From positions 1-64,000 of the forward strand of contig NZ_FZNQ01000004.1 in assembly GCF_900188065.1 (NCBI RefSeq): a stretch of 64,000 nt of DNA. The letters run 5' to 3'. Below the pieces are notes generated by a model. That model did no database searches, had not been told where the DNA came from, and saw only the letters and a program-made list of their open reading frames with translations. The translations under genes and the position numbers were made by a program. Below are positions 16,301-24,577 of the stretch, in pieces. Within the stretch, counting starts at the first letter, position 1, and each line of letters opens with the position of its first letter. Source of the DNA: Halorubrum vacuolatum (lineage in GTDB: Archaea; Halobacteriota; Halobacteria; Halobacteriales; Haloferacaceae).

Positions 16301-16915
16301 TCAGACGCCCGCCGGCGAGCCCGCCGTCTCGCCGGCGAGTTCGTCGCTCTCGTCGAGGTCCTCAAGCGCCGCAAGCGCCGAGGCCTTGTACGTCGTGGGA
16401 TCGGACTCGTACTGCTCCCGGGCCATTCGGGCGTACTCGTTGGCCTCGTCCTCGAAGGCGGCGACGCGTTCGAGGGTCCGTTCTGCCGTCTCGACGACCC
16501 AGCGGTCGCGGACGGCCGCGTCGACCTCCGTGATCGATTCGGGTCGGACGGAGACGCGGATCGTCCCGTCGTCGGTCTCATAGGTCCGTGGCTTCCCGAC
16601 GACCGCGACGTAGGCGGGGGCCTCCAGATCGCGGATCGTCGAGGCGGCCTCGGGCTGGTACTGGCCGGCGTAGACGAAGAACGTCCCCGTGGGGTCCACG
16701 ATCCGGGCACGCCAGTACTCGGCGTCGTCGCCGACGTCGTCCTTCTCCGTCAGCGTCCCGACGAAGAAGACGCGGTTCGCGGACGCGCCCGTCGGCAACA
16801 GCGCGTAGACGGGTGCGCGCTCGTCGTCGGACTCCTTGAACGTGTAGCCGGCGTCGTTGAACTCGGTCGCGAAGACGCGCCGGGCGACCTCTCGGGTGGG
16901 GGTACTCTGGCTCAT
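16301..16915 (-). CDS. rpap3: RPA-associated protein
   Basis: A 204-residue protein of the RPA-associated family (COG3390), which in Haloferax is encoded with, and functions with, a matching single-stranded-DNA-binding RPA. The OB-like first half contains ARRVFATEFNDAGYTFKESD and YWRARIVDPTGTFFVYAGQY. The C-terminal helical region has WVVETAERTLERVAAFE and an acidic end. It starts 1 nt after the stop of the RPA gene, so the pair is one operon. Assignment to the RPA3 rather than RPA1 pair rests on protein size and is moderately sure. Confidence 0.9.
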   Translation of the reverse strand: MSQSTPTREVARRVFATEFNDAGYTFKESDDERAPVYALLPTGASANRVFFVGTLTEKDDVGDDAEYWRARIVDPTGTFFVYAGQYQPEAASTIRDLEAPAYVAVVGKPRTYETDDGTIRVSVRPESITEVDAAVRDRWVVETAERTLERVAAFEDEANEYARMAREQYESDPTTYKASALAALEDLDESDELAGETAGSPAGV

Positions 16916-16916
16916 G

Positions 16917-17882
16917 TTAGATCGACCTCGCTTTGATCAGCGCGCTCTCAACGTCGACCGGACCGGGTTCCTCCTGCTCGTCGACGAGCACGTAGCGCCC
17001 GAAGGTGGGGCCGGTCACCCGGTAGTAGCGGCCGAGGATATCCCCGGCCATCTCCTCGGCGACGACGGTCGTATCGAGCGCGTCCATCGCCATCTCCTTC
17101 GCCTCCGCGAGCGTCATCCCGGTGAGCTCCTCGGTCGCCTCGCGGTCGAAGATGACCTCCGTGACGGTGCGGCCGTCATCGAGGACGCCTTTGATCCGGA
17201 GGTCGAACTCGCCTTCGACCTGACCGTGTTCGGAGCACCGGCCGTTCTGGAGGACGCGGGTGCAGTCCTCCTCGGGACAGCGTTTGATAAGCCCGGAGCC
17301 GGACTGGATGTCGACGAGCGCGCCCTCGACGGTTTCGGCGTTGTCGCCGACCTCGATCGCCTCGTCGATCTCGGTGATCGTGGTGGTCCGGTTGAGTTTG
17401 ACCGAGTATCGGCCCTCGTATTCATCGGTGACGACGTTCGAGAGCCGATAGGACGCCCCTTCCTCCAGTTTCGGGAGTTCGGAGGTCTCGAAGGCGACGA
17501 ACTTGATCGTCCCCGACTCGTCGCCGAGCAACCCGACCTGTGAGATGGAATCGCTGCGCGGCTCCCAGAGGTCGACCAGCTTCACGCGGAGGTCGACCCA
17601 CTGCTCGTCCCGATCGATGTCGTTGACGAGCACCTGTTCGCTCCCGCCGCGGCCGATCTCGTCGCGATCCATGCCGGCGTCGTCGAGGTAGCTGTTCGTG
17701 ACGCTCCGGCGCGCCTCGTCGAGTGGGACGCGGTATTCGTTGACGAGGTTTTCGAGTCGCCCTTCGACCTCGTCGGCGTCGACGTTCAGATGGTCCGAGA
17801 ACTGTTCCGCTATCGCTTCCGCTTCCTGTCGCAGTTCGCTCATGGGTGTCTCTGCCTCCGGTCGTGTTTCAATGGGAGGCAT
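16917..17882 (-). CDS. rpa3: Replication protein A (single-stranded DNA-binding), RPA3-like
   Basis: A 321-residue RPA. Residues 14-70 are a helical N-terminal domain (QFSDHLNVDADEVEGRLENL). OB folds follow (VDLRVKLVDLWEPRSDSISQ and later blocks), with a zinc finger formed by CPEEDC and CSEHG (the motif begins KRCPEEDCTRVLQNGRC). It binds ssDNA during replication and repair. Two starts are possible: the ATG at 17882, which is 27 nt from a TATA box and so fits leaderless initiation, or the ATG at 17843 (MSELRQEAEA), where strong homology begins. I prefer the former. Confidence 0.92.
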   Translation of the reverse strand: MPPIETRPEAETPMSELRQEAEAIAEQFSDHLNVDADEVEGRLENLVNEYRVPLDEARRSVTNSYLDDAGMDRDEIGRGGSEQVLVNDIDRDEQWVDLRVKLVDLWEPRSDSISQVGLLGDESGTIKFVAFETSELPKLEEGASYRLSNVVTDEYEGRYSVKLNRTTTITEIDEAIEVGDNAETVEGALVDIQSGSGLIKRCPEEDCTRVLQNGRCSEHGQVEGEFDLRIKGVLDDGRTVTEVIFDREATEELTGMTLAEAKEMAMDALDTTVVAEEMAGDILGRYYRVTGPTFGRYVLVDEQEEPGPVDVESALIKARSI

Positions 17883-17903
17883 ACGCTGATTGGTTCGGTA
17901 TGG

Positions 17904-17911
17904 TATTAAAA
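17904..17911 (-). promoter_or_regulatory. TATA box of the rpa3-rpap3 operon
   Basis: On the minus strand ttttaata is centred about 26 nt before the ATG at 17882, which favours that start. Confidence 0.55.
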
Positions 17912-18018
17912 GGTATGTGAGCGCGGTGGAAGTGGTCTGCACGCGGGTGATCACGGGACGGTAGCGGGGGTCAGTCGATCGGCCATGGACGATCGCCGCG
18001 ATCCGCCACTTCCACCGC

Positions 18019-18154
18019 GGTCGGCGCGGTCCGGCGAGCGCCTTTATAAGGCGCGAGCCGAGCGCGAGGGAGTTCCGACGGGCCGCCGAGCAGTCCGGCG
18101 GCCCGTCGGGACGAGGCTGGGGAGGGCTGAGGTTGCAGAGAGCGAGGCTGGGGA
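18019..18154 (-). repeat. GC-rich structured repeat, copy 3 (inverted)
   Basis: Stem 18073-18088 pairs with 18096-18111 (16 bp; one G-T wobble as read on the plus strand; 7-nt loop). It shares the gggccgccg/cggcggccc core. On the minus strand it has the same left module (cagccctccccagcctcgt, preceded by part of a second copy of the 31-bp unit) and right module (ctccctcgcgc, then gcgccttataaaggcgc). It fills most of the 325-nt gap between the rpa3 promoter and the next gene. Confidence 0.8.
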
Positions 18155-18207
18155 CTGTCGATGGACCGTGATCCCGTCCCGTCAGCGACGACGCTTATAA
18201 AACAGCA

Positions 18208-18696
18208 TCACTCCGACGCGTTGCGCGCGGTGTACGCCGCGAGCGCGGCCTCGATCGCATCGAGCGAACGGTTCACGCGGGAATCGGCGACCCGCATGAA
18301 TCCGGGCGTGTAGGTGGCCGAATAGTCGAAGATACGATTGACCCCACGCTTGGGGACGCTGATCGGCTCGAACGACTCGATCGTATAAATACGGGTGGCG
18401 GGGAACGCCGTCCAGAAGGTCCCGCTTGCCCAGCGATCCTCGTCCTCGAAAGTGGTGCCGACGCGCCCGCTCGCGACGTATCGCTCGTCGTGATAGAACA
18501 GCAGAAGATCCCCCGCGGCCATCCGCTCGAACGTCGACCCGTTCCCGCTGTCGTCGGCGACCGCCCACAGCCGCGCCTCCTCGGCGTTCGCGAGCGGCTC
18601 CGGCCGGTTGGGATAGTCCGTGAGGTCGACCGGCGACCGCACGGTTCGATCGAAGTTCTCCGGGTTCACGGGGATCAGGAAGACGTTCTGACTCAT
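18208..18696 (-). CDS. EVE/PUA-like domain protein
   Basis: A 162-residue stand-alone protein that looks like an EVE or PUA-like fold: MSQNVFLIPVNPENFDRTV, then a Trp-containing strand (RLWAVADDSG), ERMAAGDLLLFYHDERYVAS, and GRVG followed by an acidic turn and Trp. Related folds bind modified bases or RNA, and in haloarchaea such domains often accompany restriction or modification proteins. No restriction gene is adjacent here. Fold assignment is from pattern only, so function is uncertain. Confidence 0.6.
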   Translation of the reverse strand: MSQNVFLIPVNPENFDRTVRSPVDLTDYPNRPEPLANAEEARLWAVADDSGNGSTFERMAAGDLLLFYHDERYVASGRVGTTFEDEDRWASGTFWTAFPATRIYTIESFEPISVPKRGVNRIFDYSATYTPGFMRVADSRVNRSLDAIEAALAAYTARNASE

Positions 18697-18820
18697 GCGA
18701 CGTGGATTTCACGGGCAGAGGTTTAAAAGCGTCCGTTGCGCCGTCGGCGGAGGCCACCGACCCAGTCAAAACGGGCGTCGGGATCGGAGACCGCTTCGGC
18801 TTCCGTTTTCCGGACGCGAT

Positions 18821-19177
18821 CTACTCCTCGGGTGCGTACTCCTCGTGGATCCGGTCCATCCGCGCCGCCATCACGAAGTCCGCTTTATGAAGGCCGTCGA
18901 TCTTGTGTGTCCACATCTCGACGCCGACCTCACCCCACGCGAGGTGGATGTCGGGGTGGTGCCACTCCTCCTCGGCCAGCTCGCCGATCTCATACGTGAA
19001 CTCCAACGCGTCCCTGAAGTCCTCGAAGGAGTAGGCCGCCTCCAGGTGATGGCCGTCGATCACGTCCCACACGTCGTCATCGAGTTCGGCGAGGTACTCG
19101 GCGTACTCGTCCTCGGTCAGCGGTTCGTCCTCAGAGGTACACGCCTCACACGGTTCGTCCGCGAGTGTTCCGGACAT
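18821..19177 (-). CDS. 4a-hydroxytetrahydrobiopterin dehydratase (PCD/DCoH), paralogue 1
   Basis: A 118-residue protein with the signature [20 protein letters not shown] followed by TH, matching the PCD active-site histidines. It should dehydrate 4a-hydroxy-tetrahydropterins to quinonoid dihydropterin. An N-terminal extension ([20 protein letters not shown]) is acidic with two cysteines. I chose MSGTLADEP as the start; an in-frame ATG six codons upstream exists. A second, shorter PCD is at 24164-24439. Neither neighbours an aromatic amino-acid hydroxylase, so the pterin substrate is unknown. Confidence 0.9.
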   Translation of the reverse strand: MSGTLADEPCEACTSEDEPLTEDEYAEYLAELDDDVWDVIDGHHLEAAYSFEDFRDALEFTYEIGELAEEEWHHPDIHLAWGEVGVEMWTHKIDGLHKADFVMAARMDRIHEEYAPEE

Positions 19178-19288
19178 GTTCACCTGTTCGTCCACGAACC
19201 CCTTAGCTTCCGCGTTTGCGAGGGAGTGGGAGCGACCCCGCCGTCGTATTGGAGGTCACCTCAACGTCGCCAGAACGGACGCCGACGA

Positions 19289-19807
19289 CTAGTCCCGCTC
19301 GGGATCCCTCCCGTAGAACGTCCGATGGACCGCCATCGCCGCGTCCGTCGCGACGGGTCCCTCGACCGTTGTCCCCGCGGGGCTGCGACGGATCACCTCC
19401 GTACAGGGGATCGTCACGACGCCGCCGCTCACCGCGTCGAGCGTCTCGCCGGCGACCCCGAAGACGACCCGGCCGAGCCCCGCATACGCGATCGCCGTTG
19501 CACACATCGGGCAGGGCTCCGTGCTCGCGTACATCGTGCAGGCGGCCCGTTCGTCCCTATCAAGTTCGCGAGCGGCCCACCGGGCGAGTTTCAACTCCGG
19601 ATGGGCGGTCACGTCCCCGTCGGTTCGCGTGGTGTTTTTTGCCTCCCGGACGACCTCGCCATCGACGACGAGGAGCGCGCCGAACGGGGTGTTTCCCGCG
19701 TCGACCGACTCGCGAGCGAGTTCGATGGCCCGGTCGATGTGTGCCCGATCCGGACGCTCACCGCCGGGACCGTCGTTACGATCAGGACCGTCGTCACGAT
19801 CGGACAT
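19289..19807 (-). CDS. Nucleoside/guanine deaminase (CDA fold, zinc-dependent)
   Basis: A 172-residue cytidine-deaminase-fold enzyme with the zinc motif HPE (TAHPELKLARWAARELDR) and PCPMC (YASTEPCPMCATAIAYAG). NTPFGALLVVDGEVV and the preceding helix are typical of the guanine deaminase and TadA branch. It is most like bacterial guanine deaminase or a generic nucleoside deaminase rather than tRNA TadA, which archaea do not need. The first 20 residues are low-complexity Asp/Arg. Substrate is uncertain. Confidence 0.88.
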   Translation of the reverse strand: MSDRDDGPDRNDGPGGERPDRAHIDRAIELARESVDAGNTPFGALLVVDGEVVREAKNTTRTDGDVTAHPELKLARWAARELDRDERAACTMYASTEPCPMCATAIAYAGLGRVVFGVAGETLDAVSGGVVTIPCTEVIRRSPAGTTVEGPVATDAAMAVHRTFYGRDPERD

Positions 19808-20001
19808 AGGGAGGCCTCCGATCTGCGTCGTCGGTTACACGTGATCCGTCGGTCCAGTCGATCCAACGGCGATCAAAGCGGGTATCTGACACGGGTTCTC
19901 AAGCGAATGCTCGAGCCCGGCGGACAAAAACGTCCGGGCCGGGGGCTTTCGGTGGTCCACCCATGAGGATCTTATATCTCCCGGACGGCGTAGGTGGAGG
20001 C

Positions 20002-20150
20002 GTGTCCAGCGTCACCATTCGCATCGACCCGCACGTCCACTTCGCGGACAGCTACGACGGTCATGAGCCGATCGAACTGATCCTCGAACACGCGGCCGAC
20101 ATCGGGTTGATGCGGTCGTCATTACCGACCACGGCGAAGTTGGCTACCTT
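20002..20150 (+). pseudogene. Truncated, frameshifted PHP-domain protein
   Basis: GTG at 20002 opens the frame [20 protein letters not shown], with the H-x-H of PHP-domain phosphoesterases, and a TATA box (ttatatc, 19971-19977) sits 27 nt upstream. After DIGL a single-base loss (ttgatgcg where ttggatgcg is expected) breaks the frame. In the next frame AVVITDHG continues the family motif, then homology stops and stops appear. The full-length protein would be over 200 residues, so only the first fifth remains. Confidence 0.7.
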
Positions 20151-20154
20151 CTGT

Positions 20155-20217
20155 CGGCCACCTCGACCACTAAGGTCGGCCATCTCTGCCACTAAGGTCG
20201 GGGCGCTTCGGAGCGCC
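20155..20217 (+). repeat. 22-bp tandem repeat plus hairpin at the broken end of the PHP gene
   Basis: Two 22-bp units (20155-20176 and 20177-20198) match at all but a few positions and both end ccactaaggt. A perfect hairpin follows at once, ggcgct/agcgcc (20202-20207 with 20212-20217) with loop tcgg. Repeats of this kind at a truncation point suggest recombination or slippage. Confidence 0.6.
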
Positions 20218-20347
20218 TGCCGGGCCGCACGGATCGTCCCATGGGTGCGATGAGTCGCCACGCGCGACGATCGGTCGATACCTTATTGGATCCTACCGCG
20301 CGCGAAGGGAAACGCCTTAATGGACTACGCACGCAGAATCTCCTATT

Positions 20348-21910
20348 ATGAGCAACGGCGAGGACGACCCGGCCGATGCCCCCGATGAGGCCGGCGCCCC
20401 GGAGGAGGCCGACGACGCGGAGGAGCAGGCGGCCGAGGAGGCCGTCGAGGAGTCGCTGCCGGCTCGTCCGGACGAAGCGACCGAGGAATCCATCACCGAG
20501 TATCTCGACGAGATCGAGGCCGTCCTCGAGGCGGCGGAGACGGAGGCCGACTGTGATGACGTCGAGGCGTTGTTGGACGACGCCGCCGACGTACTCGATG
20601 GGGCCGACCTGCCCGAACCGGACGAGGACGACGATGACGCTGACGACCCCCGTGGCGATCTCGAAGCCCGGGTCGAGGCGCTTCGCGACGCGTTAGAAGA
20701 GACGCGGGGACCATATGCCACGGACGTCATCGAGGCGATCGAAGCCGCGAGCGAGACCGTCTCGGGGACCGAATGGACCGCCGCGGGACACGAGGACGTC
20801 CACGGGGCGATCGAGACGTTCGTCGGCGAGGCGGCCGATGCGATCGACGACGATGCCCTCGATGTCGGCGATCTCGAGGACCTCGGCGACGCGGTTGACG
20901 CGGACGAGCAGGCAACGGACGACGAGCAAGCAACGGACGACGAGGTATCCGACGGCGACGAGGTATCCGACGGCGACGAAGGGACGGCGGAACGCGATGA
21001 GGACGCAGCCGACAGCGACGTGGAAGTCGACGAGGACGAATCCCCGGACGATGAGGCCGGATCGGCGAGCATCGAGGACCTCACGGCCGCGTTATCGGCT
21101 GTCGCTGTCGGGATCGAGGACGCCGGACTCGACCCCGACGAGGACGCGGAAGCCATCGCTGCCCTACTGGAGGCGACGGACGCGTTGGAGACGGGACTCG
21201 AGGACGCCGAGGAGTGGGACGACCTCGAGACGCACGAGCAGCTGTACGCGCAGGGCTTTTATGACGTCCTCGGCCACTACAAGGACTATCCCGTCGAGTG
21301 GTCGGCGCTGAAGGAGCACGAGAAGCGCGGCAACGTCGACATGGTGCTCCTCGCGCTCGATTCGCTGCAGTCTGACTTCATGGAGCGACACTCCCTGGAG
21401 GCGCTCGAACGGATGGGCAAGCGGGCCAAAACCGAGGAGTCGCTGGAGGTGCTGCTCGGCCGGGCCGGCAAGCGCGATCAGTTCGCCATCCGAATCCTCG
21501 GAAAGATGGCCGCCGAGGAGGCGACGGAGACGCTCATCGAGTACATCGATGAGGACTCCAACCCCGGTTTGCAGAAGGCGACGTTCAAAGCCCTCGGCGA
21601 AATCGGCGCGACGGAGGCGGTCCAGCCGCTCGCGAACAAACTCGAGATGGAAAACGATCACGTGCGTCCCTACGCGGCACGCGCGCTCGGACTGATCGGG
21701 GACACGCGTGCGGTCGAACCCCTCGCTGAGACGCTCGCGTCGGACGGCTCCGATGACGTCCGCGCGGCCGCCGCCTGGGCGCTCAGACAGATCGGGACCG
21801 AAGCGGCTCTGGAGGCCGCCGCCGAGTACGCCGACGAGCGGGTGTACCTCGTCCAGACGGAGGCGGAAAAGGCCACCGAGACGCTCGAGGCCGAGGCACG
21901 ATCCGCCTGA
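20348..21910 (+). CDS. Acidic HEAT-repeat protein
   Basis: A 520-residue protein. Residues 1-260 are extremely acidic, mostly Glu/Asp/Ala, with short tandem repeats (DEQATDDEQATDDE and EVSDGDEVSDGDE) encoded by near-identical DNA. Residues from about 300 on include LYAQGFYDVLGHYKDYPVEW and then at least three HEAT/PBS-lyase-type repeats (FKALGEIGATEAVQPLANKL, AARALGLIGDTRAVEPLAET, AAWALRQIGTEAALEAA). Such arrays act as protein-binding scaffolds. A cttaatgg TATA box about 28 nt upstream supports this start. Partner unknown. Confidence 0.88.
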   Translation: MSNGEDDPADAPDEAGAPEEADDAEEQAAEEAVEESLPARPDEATEESITEYLDEIEAVLEAAETEADCDDVEALLDDAADVLDGADLPEPDEDDDDADDPRGDLEARVEALRDALEETRGPYATDVIEAIEAASETVSGTEWTAAGHEDVHGAIETFVGEAADAIDDDALDVGDLEDLGDAVDADEQATDDEQATDDEVSDGDEVSDGDEGTAERDEDAADSDVEVDEDESPDDEAGSASIEDLTAALSAVAVGIEDAGLDPDEDAEAIAALLEATDALETGLEDAEEWDDLETHEQLYAQGFYDVLGHYKDYPVEWSALKEHEKRGNVDMVLLALDSLQSDFMERHSLEALERMGKRAKTEESLEVLLGRAGKRDQFAIRILGKMAAEEATETLIEYIDEDSNPGLQKATFKALGEIGATEAVQPLANKLEMENDHVRPYAARALGLIGDTRAVEPLAETLASDGSDDVRAAAAWALRQIGTEAALEAAAEYADERVYLVQTEAEKATETLEAEARSA

Positions 21911-21990
21911 ACGGCAACAGAACCCTGGTCCTTTTTATCAGACCGTGATGCGTCCGTCAGCTTAAGTCGGATGACGGCGCCAGAGCCCCC

Positions 21991-23706
21991 GTGCGCTCAC
22001 GAGCCGCCGGCTGGACACGAACGGTTATCCTCACGCTTATCGTTCTCACGGGGGTCACAGCGATACCCGTGGGATCGGCGAGTGCGATAACCGTACCCGT
22101 ACAGTCGATGGATGGCTCCGGAGTAGCCACGCCGTCGGGAATCGAGAGGATCACGGCGGGCGGATCGACAGGGAGCGTCGAAGCACTCATCGAGGCGGAC
22201 GACGCATCACGGCCCGCGAACGCGTCCCCGGCCATCGTCGAACTCTATCCCAACCCGGTGACGGAGCGAAACCGTGGCGAGTACCTGATCGTTCGGCTGC
22301 CGGGGCCGGGTAACTGGTCGCTCTCCGATGGGTATCACCGTGCGACGGTTCCCGAGGAGGCGAACGGGACGGTCGCGTTGAGCATGCATCCCTCGAAGGC
22401 GAGCGACCATGTCGACGAGGAGGTGCCGATCCGGCCGCTTTCGGATCACTTCCCGCTCGCGGCCGACGGCGACCGGATCGTACTTAAAGAAGACGGGGAG
22501 CCGGTCGACGTCGTCGAGTACGGGCGCATCAGGGAAGGGTATCGCTGGCGGGTCGACTGGGCGGAGTGGCGACCGGACGGCTACGAGCCGCGGGACCCGG
22601 TCGCGTTCTCCGACGCCGAACTGACGCCGTTCGTGTTGCCGGACAGCCCCGAACGGTCGATACGACCCATCGAGACGGCGTCCGAACGCGTGCTCGTTGC
22701 GGGGTACACCCTCTCTTCCGAGCGTGTCGTGGAGGCACTCATCGAGGCCGCAGACCGCGGCGTGACGGTACGCGTACTGATCGAGGGGACGCCGGTCGGC
22801 GGGTTCTCCGAACGGGGAGCGACGGCCGCGGATCGCCTCGATGCGGCCGGCGTCGAGGTTCGGGTGCTCGACGGCGAGCCCGATCGATTCCGGTTTCATC
22901 ACGCGAAGTACGCGGTCGCCGACGACGAGGCGATCGTGCTCACCGAAAACTGGGAGGAATCGGGGACCGACGGCCGCTCAAACCGTGGTTGGGGGGTGAC
23001 CGTGACCGAGCCGCGGGTCGCGGACGAACTGGCCGCGTTGTTCGCTCACGACGCGGCGGCACACGACGCACAGCCGTGGGAGGCGTTTCGTGCGAACACG
23101 ACGTTTCACGAGTCGGGGGTGGCGAACGGCACGTATCCCACACGCTTCGATCCGCCGAACCCCTCGGCCGCGGACGTGACACTCCTTACGGCACCCGGTA
23201 ATGCGGACGATGAACTGGTCGCGCGGATCGACGCCGCCGAGGACCGAGCGCTGGCGATCGTCCCGCGAACCGGTGGTGCCGACGAGCGGATCGTGGCCGC
23301 GCTCCGCCGAGCGGCGGAACGGGGCGTGGAGACGCACCTGCTCCTCTCGGGCGCGTGGTACGATGAACGCGAGAACAGAGAACTCGCCGACGAACTCGCG
23401 GAGGAGCCGATCGAGGTCGCCATCGCGGACCCGCGAGGGCGATTCGACACGGTTCACGCCAAGGGAGTCGTCGTGGACGAAACCGTCGTCGTCGGCAGCC
23501 TCAACTACAACGAGGTGGCACGGACGGAGAACCGGGAGGTGTTGCTCGCCATCGACGATCCGGAGGTCGCGGACTTCTACGCGCGTGTCTTCGCGGCCGA
23601 CTGGCGGGGCGGTGGTGTCCAGTTACCGATCGGCTTCCTCGGTGGCGCGGTCGCCGCCCTCATCATCGCCGGCGGCGTCGCCCGCCGGGAGGTCGAGTTC
23701 ACGTGA
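21991..23706 (+). CDS. Secreted, membrane-anchored phospholipase D-like protein with lamin-tail-like domain
   Basis: A 571-residue exported protein. Residues 1-31 are a signal peptide (MRSRAAGWTRTVILTLIVLT). Residues about 70-165 (IVELYPNPVTERNRGEYLIV, then TVALS) resemble a lamin-tail domain. Two PLD domains follow with HKD-type motifs HHAKYAVADDE (about residue 304) and VHAKGVVVDE (about 488, with GSLNYNE). The C-terminus is a transmembrane anchor (LPIGFLGGAVAALIIAGGVA). The start is GTG: no in-frame ATG fits, and cttaagtc at 21961-21968 is a TATA box 27 nt upstream. It should act on phosphodiesters outside the cell; substrate unknown. Confidence 0.88.
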   Translation: MRSRAAGWTRTVILTLIVLTGVTAIPVGSASAITVPVQSMDGSGVATPSGIERITAGGSTGSVEALIEADDASRPANASPAIVELYPNPVTERNRGEYLIVRLPGPGNWSLSDGYHRATVPEEANGTVALSMHPSKASDHVDEEVPIRPLSDHFPLAADGDRIVLKEDGEPVDVVEYGRIREGYRWRVDWAEWRPDGYEPRDPVAFSDAELTPFVLPDSPERSIRPIETASERVLVAGYTLSSERVVEALIEAADRGVTVRVLIEGTPVGGFSERGATAADRLDAAGVEVRVLDGEPDRFRFHHAKYAVADDEAIVLTENWEESGTDGRSNRGWGVTVTEPRVADELAALFAHDAAAHDAQPWEAFRANTTFHESGVANGTYPTRFDPPNPSAADVTLLTAPGNADDELVARIDAAEDRALAIVPRTGGADERIVAALRRAAERGVETHLLLSGAWYDERENRELADELAEEPIEVAIADPRGRFDTVHAKGVVVDETVVVGSLNYNEVARTENREVLLAIDDPEVADFYARVFAADWRGGGVQLPIGFLGGAVAALIIAGGVARREVEFT

Positions 23707-23726
23707 GTGACGTCCGGGCGTCGACG

Positions 23727-24101
23727 TCATCGGACGTGAATCGACGAGCCGAGATAGTTGTTGAGGACTGCATCGACCGAATCAGTATTGAATCGTCCGA
23801 GGTCGTCGGCGATCGCCGATCGAAGCGCGGTGAGGTACGCCTCGTCGGTTCGAAGCTCCGCGAACTCGGCGGAGACCACGTCGACGCCGGGGCCGAGGCC
23901 GAGGCGGTCGCGTACGAACCGGCGGAAGGTCGGCGGATCCCCGACCTTCCCGCGCCAAAGCCGATCACGGAAGAGGAGCCAGCCCGGCTCCGGGGGCGCT
24001 ACGGCGGGGATCGACATCGTCGTGTCGAACCGATCGGGGTCCACGCGGGCGTCCCGTGGGCGCAGGCGGACGGTGACACGGAAGCGGTATTCGGCGTCCA
24101 T
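23727..24101 (-). CDS. LWR-salt protein
   Basis: A 124-residue cytosolic protein of the haloarchaeal LWR-salt family: starts MDAEYRFRVTVRLRPRDARV, carries the invariant LWR in LFRDRLWRGKVGDPP, and ends with NNYLGSSIHVR, the conserved family terminus. Its role is unknown. It overlaps no neighbour and lies just downstream of the second pterin dehydratase on the same strand, so the two may be co-transcribed. Confidence 0.88.
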   Translation of the reverse strand: MDAEYRFRVTVRLRPRDARVDPDRFDTTMSIPAVAPPEPGWLLFRDRLWRGKVGDPPTFRRFVRDRLGLGPGVDVVSAEFAELRTDEAYLTALRSAIADDLGRFNTDSVDAVLNNYLGSSIHVR

Positions 24102-24163
24102 CGATCAACGTTCGTCGCTCATTGGTCGGGGTTCGACGGCCGTCGACCGGTCGTCGGGGTCCA

Positions 24164-24439
24164 TCAGTACTCCTCGTTACAGATGGCGGCGAGCCGAAGG
24201 TCCCGCTTCGTGACCCCGTTCGCCTCGTGCGTGGTGGTGCGGACGGTCACCGTGCGGAAGGCGATCTCGATCGTCGGGTGATGGTGCTGTTCCTCGGCGA
24301 CCTCCGCGACCGCGTTCGCGAAGACGACGCCATCGAGGTACTCGTCGAACTCATAGGAGCGGACGAGCTCGTCGCCGTCGTGGCGCCAACCGGTCGGCAG
24401 GTTCCGGTCGATCTCCGCATCGGAGAGCACGTTCGTCAT
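24164..24439 (-). CDS. 4a-hydroxytetrahydrobiopterin dehydratase (PCD/DCoH), paralogue 2
   Basis: A 91-residue minimal PCD with EEQHHHPTIEIAFRTVTVRT followed by TTHEANGVTKRD, matching the catalytic His-His...His pattern. Normal size for the family, unlike the extended paralogue at 18821-19177. The expected reaction is dehydration of a 4a-carbinolamine pterin. It is divergent from the cis-prenyltransferase gene and upstream of the LWR-salt gene. Confidence 0.93.
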   Translation of the reverse strand: MTNVLSDAEIDRNLPTGWRHDGDELVRSYEFDEYLDGVVFANAVAEVAEEQHHHPTIEIAFRTVTVRTTTHEANGVTKRDLRLAAICNEEY

Positions 24440-24577
24440 GCACGATACTCCGTCGGGCGGGCGTTAACCGTTTCCCCGTCACGCGCACGCGACGACGCCG
24501 GCGTGAAGAGCGATCGGGATCCTGCGCCACGAACGACACGGAAAGGTACATACTCGCGGGTGCGCTTGACTCAGAAC

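Noticed and set aside
19963-20253. 96-codon open frame as a real gene
   Set aside because: Only its first half is protein-like (PHP domain) and a frameshift explains the rest; listed as a pseudogene.
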